From contig VDMD01000038.1 in the NCBI GenBank assembly GCA_007026445.1, forward strand, positions 1 through 64,000: DNA of 64,000 nucleotides, given 5' to 3'. The DNA is from Schizophyllum amplum. Taxonomy: Eukaryota; Basidiomycota; Agaricomycetes; Agaricales; Schizophyllaceae. Both the position numbers and the translations under genes were made by a program. How positions within the stretch are numbered: the first letter of the stretch is position 1; each line of letters opens with the position of its first letter. Positions 21,111 through 33,022 of this stretch are shown piece by piece. Under the pieces are notes generated by a model, which worked only from the letters and a program-made list of their open reading frames with translations, was not told the DNA's origin and did no database searches.

Positions 21111-21384
21111 GCTCGGGATCACCGTTGATTACAGTCAGGGCACACGACTCGTCTTATAGCTTAATGCGAGACACATGCGGCTCGACGCGGCAGATGTATC
21201 ACCATGAGCACCATGAGCTCTACGTGTAATTCGCTGCGCGTATGAACTGACAACGAATCACGACGTACAAAATTGCTCGAATCGCACTCCAAATCACCTG
21301 AGTACACTCAATGATACTACATCATGCGCGGCAATGCAGCCACCTTACGCACGGCAATACCGCCACCTGACCCTCGGCAATACA

Positions 21385-23064
21385 TCATCCACGGTAATAC
21401 TTCGTCGCGACGAAGGGCATGGGCGTCACTACCGCTTTCCGCGCCTTCCCGCGCACGGACACGGTGAGCTCGGTGCCCTTCTTGTGTAAGCCGTTCTTCA
21501 CGTAGCCCATGGCGATGTTCTTGCCGAGCGTCGGCGAGGGGATTCCTGAGGTGACGGTACCTGTGCGAGAGAGTACATCAGTATCAGCCAGATTAGGGGT
21601 GCGGGCTAAAGGGGACAAGGAGGGGAAGGAGCAAACCCCGACGTACCGATGGCGTCCGACAGCGTAGGCGAATCGAGGATTTGCGCCCCATCTGCACGAA
21701 GAGTCAGCAATACAGCGAGGATACACGAAAGACCACTTACGACGTGCGGGAGCGCCTTCGATGACGAGACCTATCCGGCGACGCGGCGGGCCCTCCTTGA
21801 TGTGCTTGAGAACACCCTCAGCGCCGATGAAACCGCCCGTCGACTTCCTCTCCTTGCCTGCATGTCCTGCATCGGTGCAAACTCACGTAGCATCAGCGGC
21901 AGCAGACGCACCAATGACCCAGCCCAAGCCGGCCTCGATCGGCGTCGTCGTCTCGTCGAGGTCATTGCCGTACAAGCACATGCCGGCCTCGAGACGCAAA
22001 CTGTCGCGCGCGCCTAGACCGGTCAACTGCACGCTCGAGGGCTGGCTCAGCAGCTGCGCGACGTCACCCGTCTGCGAGGGAGGTATGGAGATCTGGGAAC
22101 AGGGGAAAGAGCGTCGTCAGCACAATAGACGAGGGAGCGCAAGGGTACGAGACCTCACTTCAAAGCCGTCCTCGCCGGTATACCCGCCACGCGCGACGTG
22201 CAAGTTGAAGCCGCCGTTGATGGGGACGAAGGCGGACTTGCCGAAGGTGAGGGTACGGAGGTCGAAGGAGGTGAGGGTTTGAAGATAGCCGGCAGCGTCA
22301 GGACCTACGCGTATCATCGTAGTCAGATCATGTAGTCGCAACGCTTCAGTGTACGCACCTTGCAAAGCGAGCAATCCCCAACCGTCGAGCACCTCGTGTT
22401 CGACGGGGCCTTCCCGCTTCGCTACATCTCCCGCGTTCCACTGGGCGAGCTTCTCTTTGATCCACGCTAGGTCTCGCTCGCGCCTCCCGGCGTTTGTGAC
22501 AACGTAGAACGCGTCTTCGGAGTGCTTGGTGATGACGGTGTCGTCGATGATGCCGCCGGTCTCGTTCAGGATAACGCTGAGGGTGGACGAGTACGGGGAG
22601 AGTGACGAGAGGGATGAAGGGGTTATCCATTCGAGGAAAGCTGTCGTCGTCGGGCCGCCAAAGCTGGGGGAACGTTAACAAGGTGAAGGGGATCCGTGAT
22701 CGAGAAGTACGCACTTCGACTGAACCATGTGCCCGACATCGAAAAGCCCCGCGCTCTCTCTCGAACGTGCTTGTGGCTGGTGACTACGCGAATGAGCTTG
22801 GAATTTACAAGGAACAGGAAGCGCGCACCCTGGCCAACGCCTGTGTACTCCAGCGGCATCGAGAACCCGGCGAAGGGTACCATCTTCGCGCCGTTCTCGA
22901 TGTGAAAGTCATAAAGACCGATGTTGATGAGCTGGAGGAGACACCTATGAGTGAGAACCATTGTCTCCCCGTACTGTACGACGTACATCCGAGGCGCCAG
23001 TTGCATACCCGCGCGCGGGACACCTGATTCGCGAGGACATGGCAAAAAATTCATGAATTGTCAT
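21385..23064 (-). pseudogene. gcvT: aminomethyltransferase (glycine-cleavage T-protein) copy with a 2-nt frameshift
   Basis: All nine exons of the intact copy at 31039-32734 can be followed here, including splice sites and the C-terminal ATKYYRG. The N-terminal extension is MTIHEFFAMSSRIRCPARGY. In exon 3, in the segment coding for [14 protein letters not shown] of the intact copy, a GAGAGAG run is two nucleotides longer (near 22753-22763). This shifts the frame and brings a stop early in exon 4 (around 22620-22630). Unless this is a sequencing error, the product is truncated and inactive. The rest of the gene shows few changes, so the break is recent. Confidence 0.82.
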
Positions 23065-23376
23065 TGTCGAGAACGCATTGAGAGCAAGAAGGGGACACAC
23101 CAAAGTTCAGGAAGGGCGGGGGCACGCGTGAAGGTATATAGATCTTGACGGCTCAAAGGAAGACGTTTGACGCTGCGGAGCGTGGCTGCCTCGACGGCCC
23201 CGGTCACGTAATCACGTGGTGTGAATGTTGCACTTCGGGAGCAAACTCAAATGAACGTCGAAAATACTCCCGCGAAGCACAGGTCAGACGAGTGTATCTC
23301 GCACACACGTTACATCCAGAGTCAGTCCTGTTCTTCCTCCACAAATACATCACAATCTACACAGACCTCCGCTACC

Positions 23377-25145
23377 TTAGCCTTCCAACAGGGCGGCGGC
23401 CGCCTTCCTGGCGTTGGCCTTCTGCGTCTCGAGCTGCAGCTCAAGATTGCGAATCTTCTCGCGCGCTTCACGGAGCTCAGCGGCCAAAGCTGCGTTCGAA
23501 TCCTTCAACTGCGAAAGCTAAGGAGCCTGGTCAGCGTCGAGTACAAGTATAGACACAATGTGCTCACCTCGCCGGACGACTCTGCACGCGAAGGCTCCGC
23601 GCGCGTAGGCGTCGGGGCAGGCGGCGACGGCGCGCGTACTGGGGCAGGCGCAGGAGCGGGCTCAGGTGCAGGCGCTGTGAAGGTCCGCGTCGGCGTTGGC
23701 ACTGCGGCAGGCGCGCTAGGGATCGGGGCGGAGGCGGACCCGGACACAGGCGGCGGTGACACGGGCGAGGTGAAGCTGGTGCCGCTGGCGAGGTCGACGA
23801 GCTTGGGAGGGACGGTCTTGCCGGCGAAGAACTCTGCCGCGGTGAGCGCGGGTTCGGTCGAGAGCGCGGGCGGGTAGATGTCCGACTGGAAGGAGTCGGC
23901 CTGGGGGTGCAATCAGTAGGGGCGCAGGGACGACGGGGGACGACGCACCTTGCGGGGAACGCGGAAGGGAATGGGTTCGATCGAGGAGCCGTGTATCTTG
24001 TACGCGCGGGCGATCTCGCACTCGGCGATGTTGAGGGCACGGCGGGGGATGAAGCACATGCCGCGCTGGGGTTCGGAGGACTTGAACTCGTCGAGCCCGT
24101 ACAGCGCGTCGTTCTCGTACTCGTAGTAGCGCACGTTGCCGTCGCCCTTGCCGGCTGCGAGGAGGGTCAGCTGGGGCACGCGTCGAACGGCAAGCACACG
24201 CACCAAGGAAGAGGATGTTGTTGTCGGACCAGAAGGGCATCATGACGCCGCTGGACTGGTCGATCACCATCGTCTTGAGGTTCTTGAGGGAGCCGGTCTC
24301 CCAGAGGGACACCTGGCGATCGCTCATCTTGGAGAAGCCGGTCGTCGCGATGCGGTCCATCTCGCCCATCCAGACGACGCGGCTGCCCTTGATGCCGCCG
24401 TGTCCGTCCGTAACGCGCACGGGCTCGGGGCCTGCGCGCGGGTCGAAGATGCGCAGCTTGCGGTCGCGGCAGGTGGTGGCGAGGAGCGTTCCCGCGGCGT
24501 TGAAGCTGAGGCTCTGGATCGCGTCGTTATGGCCTGCGAGCGTCGATCGCGGCGTCTCGGGTGCCCCGAGGTCCCACAGCTTGACGACGTGCTCTCCGGA
24601 GGCGGATGCGACGACATTAGACGCTGTCGGATGCCAGAGAACCTGTCCGACCTTCTTCGCGGACGCGTCGATGCGGGCGACGGGATCAAAGTCGCGGGGG
24701 ACCCAGCCCTCCGCGCCCCAGCCCTCGAAATCGGCTGCGTCGACCTTCCAGATGCATAGCCGACCATCGTCGCCGCCTGAAGCGACGACTGCGTCGTTGT
24801 GAGGGGACCAGTCTGTGTCGAGAACGGGCGCCGTATGCGATCGCGCGAGGGGAAGGGTATCGGGGAGTTTGTTCGGAAAATCGGGGATCATGCTGAATGG
24901 TGAGGGGAGGGGAAGAATGGCGAACGCGCCGCCACCCGAGGCGTTCCAATTGACGCTCAGATACGCGCCCGAGGCCGCTATGATGTTGGTATCCCATGCG
25001 TTATTCGTAACTTTGACATTCTCGATTATGAGTTCCTTTTTGTTCGTTCCTTGACCGAATACATGCCTGGTCGCGTCAAGGCCTGTATTTGAGAGAAGAC
25101 ACAGGAGACTCACCGATATTTTGACGCCCGAACAAAACGCGACAT
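23377..25145 (-). CDS. crn1: coronin, actin-binding WD40 protein (524 aa)
   Basis: Exons: 25145-25114, 25066-24204, 24154-23949, 23900-23568, 23517-23377. The product begins MSRFVRASKYRHVFGQ, the hallmark start of coronins, followed by NAWDTN and a seven-bladed beta-propeller with WD-type repeats such as GGDDGRLCIW and SGEHVVKLWD. A Pro/Ala/Thr-rich linker follows, then a C-terminal helix (EAREKIRNLELQLETQ) typical of the coronin oligomerisation coil. By family knowledge coronin binds F-actin and regulates Arp2/3 and cofilin at cortical patches. Length matches single-propeller fungal coronins. It is transcribed toward the left GcvT copy, and the small interrupted gene lies just upstream. Confidence 0.95.
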
Positions 25146-25548
25146 GATAACGAGATGGAAGTTAGAGACAAGATACAATATGCGTTGCCGAAGCGATCGG
25201 GCCGTTACCGGGCCGTGACAGCACAACAAAGGCAAACAGGCGCCTGTTTTCGAACCATCATCATCTCGTCTCATGATCATCCAGAATCGGATATGCATAC
25301 ATAACCGAGCTACATATACAATCATGGTGCGTTCTCAGACCATGACCGACGTTGCGACCTCTGTAGTCACCTCCGGCGCGAGCGTTGTCCTATGCCACGT
25401 CAGTCGACGTCCGGACAATACAAGTCGCGCTCACGTTATCGTCCACACGACATCCTCAGTCACGGTGACGATGAACGGCTCCTGGTTGATGAGCGTCTGC
25501 CTGAGGCGCTGAGCGGTGAGCACCGAGGTTGAGACCGTCGTCCCGGAC

Positions 25549-26399
25549 ACTAAACGCTATTCCCCCAACGCGTTCAGCATCACGTGACCCTTCCCACGTC
25601 GAGCGAGAGATGCGCCTTGCGCACCATGCAAAGGGCCGTCAAGGATAGGTTTGCTTACCACATGTACTGCAGCTAAGGAAGACATATATAAGGTGGTATG
25701 AACCTTCAGTAGCAGCTCAGAAAACTGGCACGGCTGAGTGGCAGCCACCAGCTCTTTGTACATAGGCCTTGGCCACACTCCACTGTACGTGGTTGTTTAG
25801 CGTAACGGGCCGACACGTCGGCCATGGGACTGCGTGGGTTCGATCCCTGCTGTACAATTTTTAGTTTACGTCCAGTTTTTGTTGCTGGAACCTGTTGCGT
25901 CGGTCCACATTGTCCCCTAGAACAACCGCGCACCACCTTTACCATTTAAATTTTCAGCCGTTTTGTCGCGAGTCAAGAAATGGGAACTTTCTCTGCGTAC
26001 TCGGCAAAGTCCGAGGGTGATGCGCCCCGACGGCGTTGACGGGTGGTAAGGGCCTCTATGCCAACAAGCCCCATAGTACTTACACGACATACGGGTATAC
26101 TCACCGCACCCGCTGTGCTCTTCTTCGGTTAGTCTTGCGGTCGCAGAGGCCCTTCAGACCCGTTCGACTTGTGTTTGACCTGCATAAACAACCGATATAT
26201 AATTTGACTCGGTGGACCTTGGAGCAGATACTTCTTCAAAAGCTTCCAAATAGGTGTCTCATTTCGTATGTAGACTGAGGCGGAAAAGCAACGCGAGGGC
26301 GAAGCTTAGCATGACTCGGCCGTCGCACGGCTAAGTCAGAGTATGTGGCGTGGGAAGAAGTCACGTGATGCTGAACGCGTTGGGGGAATAGCGTTTAGT
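25549..26399. mobile_element. Mutator-like non-autonomous element, copy 2 (851 bp)
   Basis: Near-perfect TIRs of about 50 bp start ACTAAACGCTATTCCCCCAA and run through TCACGTGAC. The 9-bp target duplication GTCCCGGAC is perfect (25540-25548 and 26400-26408). The interior is closely similar to copy 3 at 59533 along its whole length. It has no transposase and carries a tRNA-like segment near 25784-25856. Confidence 0.92.
25784..25856 (+). other. tRNA-like segment inside Mutator-like copy 2
   Basis: TGTAC at the 5' side can pair with GTACA at the 3' side. GGCCGACACGTCGGCC forms an anticodon-like hairpin, and GGGTTCGATCC is a good B box and T-loop. A poly-T run follows immediately, as expected of a Pol III terminator. 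The anticodon loop is not canonical, so it is probably tRNA-derived rather than a tRNA gene. Confidence 0.5.
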
Positions 26400-26614
26400 G
26401 TCCCGGACACGCGCGTGGACGCGCTTGCGAACGTGGATGTACTCCCGGAGGCGGAGGCTGACCCGCTGTAGGCGACGGAGCTGATGTTATCCTGACGCTC
26501 GAAAACCTGGATGCGGTGAGTGTGCTTCTGCGGCGTACAGAGAGCGATACTGACAGCGAGAGCAGTCGCGCTGGCGGCGATGAGGAGCAAGAGGTACGAC
26601 TTCTCAAACAGCAT

Positions 26615-27933
26615 GGGTACGGGACTGATATCGATGCTCTACCAGAATTGCTCCATGTTTAGGCTATATATCATCCAGTTAAGTAAGCCTTGCGAACATC
26701 GCACGCGCAAGAACCTGGCGTCCATCACTGTAGCCCTGACCTATACAGCCTCCCTGTCCCCGACCTTCGCGCGTTGACCGGACATCGGATCGACTGTCTG
26801 ACGAAAACCCAGCCACATACTTGTGCCTCATTTCAGCCACTTCTCCGATGTATGAGTCTCTTCGCCGACTGGCGCGTCATCCAGGGGCTCTGATCGCCGT
26901 TCGTTGTCTTCGGGCTTGGGCTTCCGTAAAGAAGGCGCACGGAGAGCATCGCTGAAGACGTACGCGTACGAGATTTAGTGACGAGGATCTTAATTCATTT
27001 CGCAGTTCATCTCGGGCGTCGCATCTGGCTGCGATTGAGTTCCTCGCGCTCGCGAGCATTGCCGGCCTCGACGTTGTTTGCGCTTGGTTGCGCCACACAG
27101 ATGGGATGTGGGACGGAACCGGTGCTCTGACAAGCTCTAGCATTACCCTCTGCATGTGTAGACGCGCTCGGCAGGACATCCTCGCGCCGCTAGTCGGAGG
27201 GACCAAAGTGCGTGCATAGTGTATCCGCCCTGATAATTGGCGCTAATGTACCTTGTCTTCGCTAGCGTCGACATAGCTTCGAGATCGCGTCGAACCGAAG
27301 TTTTTGGCGCGCCTCTCCATCCGTCATCTTCGCCCCTGTCTATAATCAAAACTCGAAATGCAAGGAGCTTGACGATTGCACGCGCCTTGTCGAGTGATCG
27401 TGCGTTCGAGCGTCCTCGATCTCATTCCCTGGATGGGCAGCGGTCGATATCTGCGTTTCTGTCTGAGGGTGCGTCGCCCGCCAGTTAAGCTGTCATCGCA
27501 GGCTGACGTACAGCTGTTCCGTCCACTAAACACGATAGTCTTCCGATTACGAAACCTGATGCTCCTCCGCTCAGCGGGCATGCACTGCATCGCGCCTGGA
27601 ATGCATCGCTGTATAGCAGGCACAATGGCTGGGCTTTGCCCTCCCCGACAAACGATGATTGTCTTGCCACCGCCAGCAATATGACTGGTAATTGCCTCGC
27701 CCCAGCGCTCTCTTCGTCGCAGGGTGACAGCCTACACAAGATTGCACTTGACGTGCCGCGCGAGCATCGGACGGGTGAAGGGCACCATCGCATACGCGAG
27801 GCGAGGCGGTGGAATATGGATCGTCCCCGGGGGCGTATGAGGCGCAAGTATAAAGTCGTTCAGCATCCACGCCGTCTGATCCACTGCAGTTCCTCGTCTA
27901 GCGCCCTCGCCTTCGTCACTAACGCCGTTCGCG
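26615..27933. other. region upstream of laccase, no gene seen
   Basis: Several open frames of 60-120 codons occur on both strands, but none has splice-site support or protein-like composition. The stretch probably includes the laccase promoter; I could not identify specific metal- or xenobiotic-response elements with confidence. Confidence 0.4.
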
Positions 27934-30682
27934 ATGCTCTTCGACGCTTCCTGCTTCGCATTCTTTCGCGCCGCTGCCATAAGGGTTCCTGCGGCAGCCC
28001 ACGTCATCTCGGCCGCGGTTCTTCTCGCCCTACTTCCCACCGCTCTCGGCCTCGGAGCCGTGGGGAACCTTCCCATCGTCAACAAAGACATTGCGCCGGA
28101 CGGTACGTACACGATGCTTCGTGATCGTCACTCAGACTGACGCGTCTCAGGATTCACGCGCTCGTACGTCTGGCGGTGCACCCCTCGCGCGCCTCTGACC
28201 ACAGAGTCCCTTAGAACGATCCTCGCGAATGGCAAGTTCCCCGGGGAACTTATCAAGGGCTACAAGGGCAACACGTTCAAGATCAACGTACAGGACCGTC
28301 TCACCGATACTTCCATGCTGAAGAGCACGTCTATCGTGCGCTTCTCTTCCTGTCATACTACGCGCTAGCTAACGCACTCCTCACGCTTGTTTAGCACTGG
28401 CACGGCTTCTTTCAGAAGAACTCTAGCTGGGCGGTAAGCGCGCTAGTCTACATGTCTTGTACCCGCCTGAACTGATCGTTCTTCATATGATAGGACGGTC
28501 CCGCTGGCGTGACGCAGTGCCCGATTTCTCCCGGCGACTCCTTTCAGTACGAGTTCAAGGTGCCGAACCAGGCCGGGACGTTTTGGTACCATTCGCATCT
28601 CAGCACGCAGGTGAGTGTCGTCGCTCGCTTTCTCGTCACAGCGAACTGATCAGCGCTCTCTAGTACTGCGACGGTGAGCGCCTCATTTCTCTGCGGTCGC
28701 TGAAGACGATGTCGCTCACAATTATCCGCATCTGACAGGCTTGCGCGGTACGTGATCGTTGCGACGTCTGGAGATTGTGATTCTGATGTTGTTTTGCACA
28801 GGCCCATTCGTTGTATACGATCCTCTGGACCCGCACCGCCTTCGGTACGAGATTGACGACGACAACACCATCATAACGCTGGCAGATTGGTGTGCGTGAA
28901 CGTACCATGTCCACGAGTCCAGCTCGATGCTGAGCCTCACGTTTTCAGATCACGCCCCGGCTCCTACGATATCTGGCATAGCGACGCCGGACTCGGCGCT
29001 CATCAACGGGAAGGGACGGTACAATGGTAAGCGCTGACCACCTGCACCGCGTTTGTGCGTCGATATGTCCCGTCCGACGCTTGCTACCCCTCTCGCCGTA
29101 CGCGCCGCAAAGTTGTGTGTCTGACAGCATGTTCACAGGAGGACCGCTCACCCCGCTCGCGCGTATCAACGTGATCAAGGGCCTGCGCTACCGTTTCCGC
29201 ATCATCTCGATCTCATGCGATCCGAACTTCACGTTCTCCATCCACGGACACAAGATGACGATCATCGAGGCCGACGGCGAGAACACGAAGCCTCATGAAG
29301 TGGACTCGCTGCAGATCTTTGCAGGGCAGCGATACTCGGTCATCGTACACGTACGTCTACCTTTTCCTTCGTCTATCGTACCCTTCGTACGACCTCCGTC
29401 TAACGCTCCCCGCAGGCCAACCAGCGCATCGGCAACTACTGGATCCGCGGGCTCCCCAACCTCGGCACCCAAGGCTTCGCCGGCGGCATCAACTCCGCCG
29501 TCCTCCACTACATCGGCGCTGGCAACGGGGAGCCCGCCGTCCCCGCCACCGAGCCCGTCTCCACCGCGCCCCTCGTCGAGACCGCCCTCCGCCCGCTCAG
29601 CAACCCGGGTGCGCCGGGCCTCCCGCAGCCCGGCGGCGCAGACGTAAACCTCAATCTGGAGATGGGCTTCGACCAGCCGTCGTTCAGCTTCAACATCAAT
29701 GGGGCGAGCTTTACGCCGCCGAGCGCGCCGGTTCTGTTGCAGGTACTGAGCGGGGCGCAGGCGGCGCAGGATTTGCTGCCCGCTGGGAGCGTGTACACAT
29801 GTGAGTGCACGAGGAAGAGGGTGCAGCGAAGGGATTGCTGACGCATCGCAGTGCCACCGAACAAGGTCGTCGAGCTTTCGATCCCGGGCGGGATTCCTGG
29901 GTCTCCGGTGAGTACGCTCGAGTAAAGGGTTGACAATGTGAGCTGACGACGCGCTATAGCACCCCTTCCACTTGCATGGGGTGAGTGAACTGGTTTGATT
30001 ATCGACCCCTACACAGCAGCTGACCGTCCAACTCAGCATACGTTCGACGTGGTTCGCAGCGCAGGAAGCACGAGCTACAACTACGCCAACCCCGTCCGCC
30101 GCGATGTCGTGAACACGGGACTAGCGGGTGAGTCTCCCGGACGTAGTGACTAGATATACGACCTGAACGAAACGCAGGTGACAACACGACCATCAGGTTT
30201 GCGCCTCCTTCTCGTGGAAGATGATATCGTTTGTTGATGCGTGGCCGCCTCACAGATTCAAGACCGATAACGCGGGACCCTGGATTCTGCATTGGTGTGT
30301 TCTGTTTCATGAACGAGTATTCTAGTATCTGACGTTGTCGCTAGTCACATTGATTGGCACCGTGAGTGTTCGCATCCTGCGTTATCCATATCATCTGACG
30401 ATTTCTTCGCTCGTCGCCTCCTCCGCCTAGTCGGTGAGTGGGCCTTCCTTTTCAGTCGAATTAGCTACTAACAAGAGGTCGCTCAAAGACATCGGCCTTG
30501 CTGTGGTCTTCGCTGAGGACACCGGCACCATAGCGCAATCGCAGCATCCGGGTGAGTGCCGTGAGATCCCCACTGTGCATTGTTCGTGCTCTCATCGCGT
30601 CTCTCACGCAGCGGCTTGGGACCAGCTGTGTCCGAAGTACAACTCGCTGACGGAAGAGGAGCTGGGCGGGATCGTCGACTGA
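27934..30682 (+). CDS. lcc: laccase (secreted multicopper oxidase), 20 exons, 540 aa
   Basis: Exons: 27934-28102, 28151-28163, 28215-28335, 28395-28433, 28494-28610, 28664-28673, 28739-28747, 28802-28891, 28949-29026, 29139-29350, 29416-29800, 29852-29907, 29960-29980, 30037-30127, 30178-30196, 30256-30294, 30345-30361, 30431-30433, 30489-30551, 30612-30682. All four copper-binding signatures are present: HWHG, HSHLSTQYCDG, HPFHLHGH and HCHIDWH. The residue ten after the type-1 Cys is Leu, an axial position usually linked to intermediate redox potential. The N-terminus has a hydrophobic signal segment ([13 protein letters not shown]). Three exons are 3-10 nt long, and the 3-nt exon is needed to restore the conserved WHLD. 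Laccases oxidise phenols at the cost of O2 and act outside the cell in lignin, pigment or defence chemistry. It sits between the arms of the inverted duplication. Confidence 0.95.
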
Positions 30683-31038
30683 TACTCTCCGCTTCGTGAG
30701 GCTGCGTTATAATTGTTTATCTATTATTTACTACTATTCCGGTGACTCTCGCGGACTTGCTATACTTATGAACAAACTAACCCTCAAGCCAATTGTGCAG
30801 GATATTCTCCTGTACACGTATATACATGATCGGGGGGAAATGGCAAATATTTATCGGTGTAAATCCAAATGATGGTGTCTCGGCAAATTCCGCCTGACCG
30901 CTTTTGGAAACTGCGCGCTTGTTGAAAAGATTCTTGCTCTTCCACCGAGCCGCGAAGATTTGTATGACTTCCCGGCGCCCCCTCGCCTTTTCTTGAACTT
31001 TGGTGTGCCCCCCTCTTGCTCAAAGCGCGTTCTTGACG

Positions 31039-32734
31039 ATGACGATCCACCGAGTTTTCCGCACGCAGAGCCGCCATGTCTTCGCGAACATCATGCGCCC
31101 AACGCGCGGGTATGCCACCGCTGCAGGGGATGTACGTGTTGCAGGATAGGGGGACAAGATCTTTCACTCATAGGCGTTCTCTCAGCTTATGAAGACCGGT
31201 TTGTATGACTTCCACGTCAAAAACGGCGCGAAGATGGTACCATTCGCTGGGTTCTCCATGCCGCTGGAGTACGCAGGCGTCGGCCAGGGTGCGTGCTCGC
31301 GAGTTCTTGTCGATCTCAAGCTCATTCGCGCAGTCAGCAGCCACAAACACGTCCGCGAAAGCGCGGGGCTCTTCGATGTCGGGCACATGGTTCAGTCGAA
31401 GTGCGTACTTCTCGATCACGGTTCCCCTTCACCTTGTTCACGTTCCCCTCAGCTTTCGTGGCCCAACCGCGACGGCGTTCCTCGAATGGATAACCCCTTC
31501 ATCCCTCTCGTCACTCTCCCCGTACTCGTCCACCCTCAGCGTTATCCTGAACGAGACCGGCGGCATCATCGACGACACCGTCATCACCAAGCACTCCGAA
31601 GACGCGTTCTACGTTGTCACAAACGCCGGGAGGCGCGAGCGAGACCTAGCGTGGATCAAAGAGAAGCTCGCCCAGTGGAACGCGGGAGATGTAGCGAAGC
31701 GGGAAGGCCCCGTCGAACACGAGGTGCTCGACGGTTGGGGATTGCTCGCTTTGCAAGGTGCGTACACTGAAGCGTTGCGACTACATGATCTGACTACGAT
31801 GATACGCGTAGGTCCTGACGCTGCCGGCTATCTTCAAACCCTCACCTCCTTCGACCTCCGTACCCTCACCTTCGGCAAGTCCGCCTTCGTCCCAATCAAC
31901 GGCGGCTTCAACTTGCACGTCGCGCGTGGCGGGTATACCGGAGAGGACGGCTTTGAAGTGAGGTCTCGTACCCTTGCGCTCCCTCGTCTATTGTGCTGAC
32001 GACGCTCTTACCACTATACCTACTAGATCTCCATACCTCCCTCGCAGACGGTGGACGTCGCGCAGCTGCTGAGCCAGCCCTCGAGCGTGCAGTTGACAGG
32101 TCTAGGCGCGCGCGACAGCTTGCGTCTTGAGGCCGGCATGTGCTTGTACGGCAATGACCTCGACGAGACGACGACGCCGATCGAGGCCGGCTTGGGCTGG
32201 GTCATTGGTGCGTCTGCTGGCGGTGATGCGACGTGAGTTTGTACTGATGCGGGACGTGCAGGCAAGGAGAGAAAGTCGACGGGCGGTTTCATCGGCGCTG
32301 AGGGTGTTCTCCAGCACATCAAGGAGAGCCCGCCGCGTCGTCGGATAGGTCTCGTCATCGAAGGCGCTCCCGCACGTCGTAAGTGGTCCTTCGTGTATTC
32401 CCACCCGTTTAGCTTACGCTCCATGCAGATGGGGCACAAATCCTCGATTCGCCTACGCTGTCGGACGCCATCGGTACGTCGGGGTTTGCTCCTTCTCCCT
32501 CCCTGTCTCCTCTTCACCGCGCCTCAAATCTGGTCGATACTGATGCTCGTTTGCTCAGGCACCGTCACCTCAGGAATCCCCTCGCCGACGCTCGGCAAGA
32601 ACATCGCCATGGGCTACGTGAAGAACGGCTTACACAAGAAGGGCACCGAGCTCGCGGTGTCCGTTCGTGGGAAGGCGCGGAAGGCGGTGGTGACGCCCAT
32701 GCCCTTCGTCGCGACAAAGTATTATCGGGGGTGA
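31039..32734 (+). CDS. gcvT: mitochondrial aminomethyltransferase, glycine-cleavage T-protein (410 aa)
   Basis: Exons: 31039-31131, 31186-31288, 31334-31400, 31453-31757, 31812-31957, 32027-32207, 32262-32378, 32429-32473, 32559-32734. The chosen ATG gives a basic, Arg-rich presequence ([20 protein letters not shown], then a GYATA-type processing site), fitting mitochondrial import. Family motifs include [32 protein letters not shown] and [11 protein letters not shown]. The enzyme transfers the one-carbon unit from the lipoyl H-protein to tetrahydrofolate, releasing ammonia. Length matches fungal T-proteins. This is the intact member of the inverted pair. Confidence 0.95.
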
Positions 32735-32964
32735 TGTGGCAGCGTTGCCGTGACTGTATTACTGAATGTATTCGGGTGACTTGTTGAAGTGGGATTCGAG
32801 CAATTTCTGTACGGCCCGACTCCGTCACTTCGTACGCGCAAGTTAGGCTAGAGCTCATGGTGATACATCTCCCGCGTCGACCTTAGGGCAGCATGTGTCT
32901 CGCATCGACCTTGACGGCAAGTCGTGCGCCCTGACTGTACTGTGCGCGACGGTGATCTCGAGCC

Positions 32965-33022
32965 ATGAACTGCATAGGCGAGGGTTCGAACTTTAGCGCC
33001 ACTTGACGACGGCATCTGCCGG
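32965..33022 (-). other. tRNA-like segment in the right duplication arm
   Basis: On the minus strand GCCGTCGTCAAGTGG (A-box-like) precedes AAGTTCGAACCC, a good B-box match. It is the counterpart of 21053-21110. I read it as a short SINE or tRNA fragment duplicated with the arm. Confidence 0.35.

Larger units (their letters stand above)
20930..23160. repeat. left arm of a 2.2-kb inverted duplication
   Basis: This block matches 30950-33150 in inverse orientation, covering the whole GcvT gene with its introns, about 100 bp upstream and about 450 bp downstream. Exons and introns look about equally well conserved between the arms, which suggests a fairly recent event. The arms enclose coronin, an interrupted small gene, a Mutator-like element and laccase. 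Confidence 0.88.
25335..26614 (-). pseudogene. small secreted or membrane protein gene interrupted by a Mutator-like element
   Basis: The coding segments are 26614-26400, then, past the 851-bp element and one copy of its 9-bp target site, 25539-25435 and 25389-25335, with a 45-nt intron at 25390-25434 (GTGAGC to CATAG). Leaving out the element and one target copy gives a single frame of 125 codons ending in TGA, which supports this reading. The N-terminus has a hydrophobic stretch YLLLLIAASATALAVSIAL after a short basic head, consistent with a signal peptide or anchor. The rest is Ser/Thr-rich. No family is recognised. With the element in place the frame runs into transposon sequence and stops. 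Confidence 0.65.

Noticed and set aside
25784..25856. Functional tRNA gene
   Set aside because: The B box and T-arm are good, but the anticodon loop is not seven nucleotides with a usable anticodon and the acceptor stem is incomplete.
25549..26399. CACTA (CMC) superfamily, since the ends read CACTA
   Set aside because: CACTA elements give 2-3 bp target duplications. Here the duplications are 9-10 bp and the element proper starts at ACTAA.
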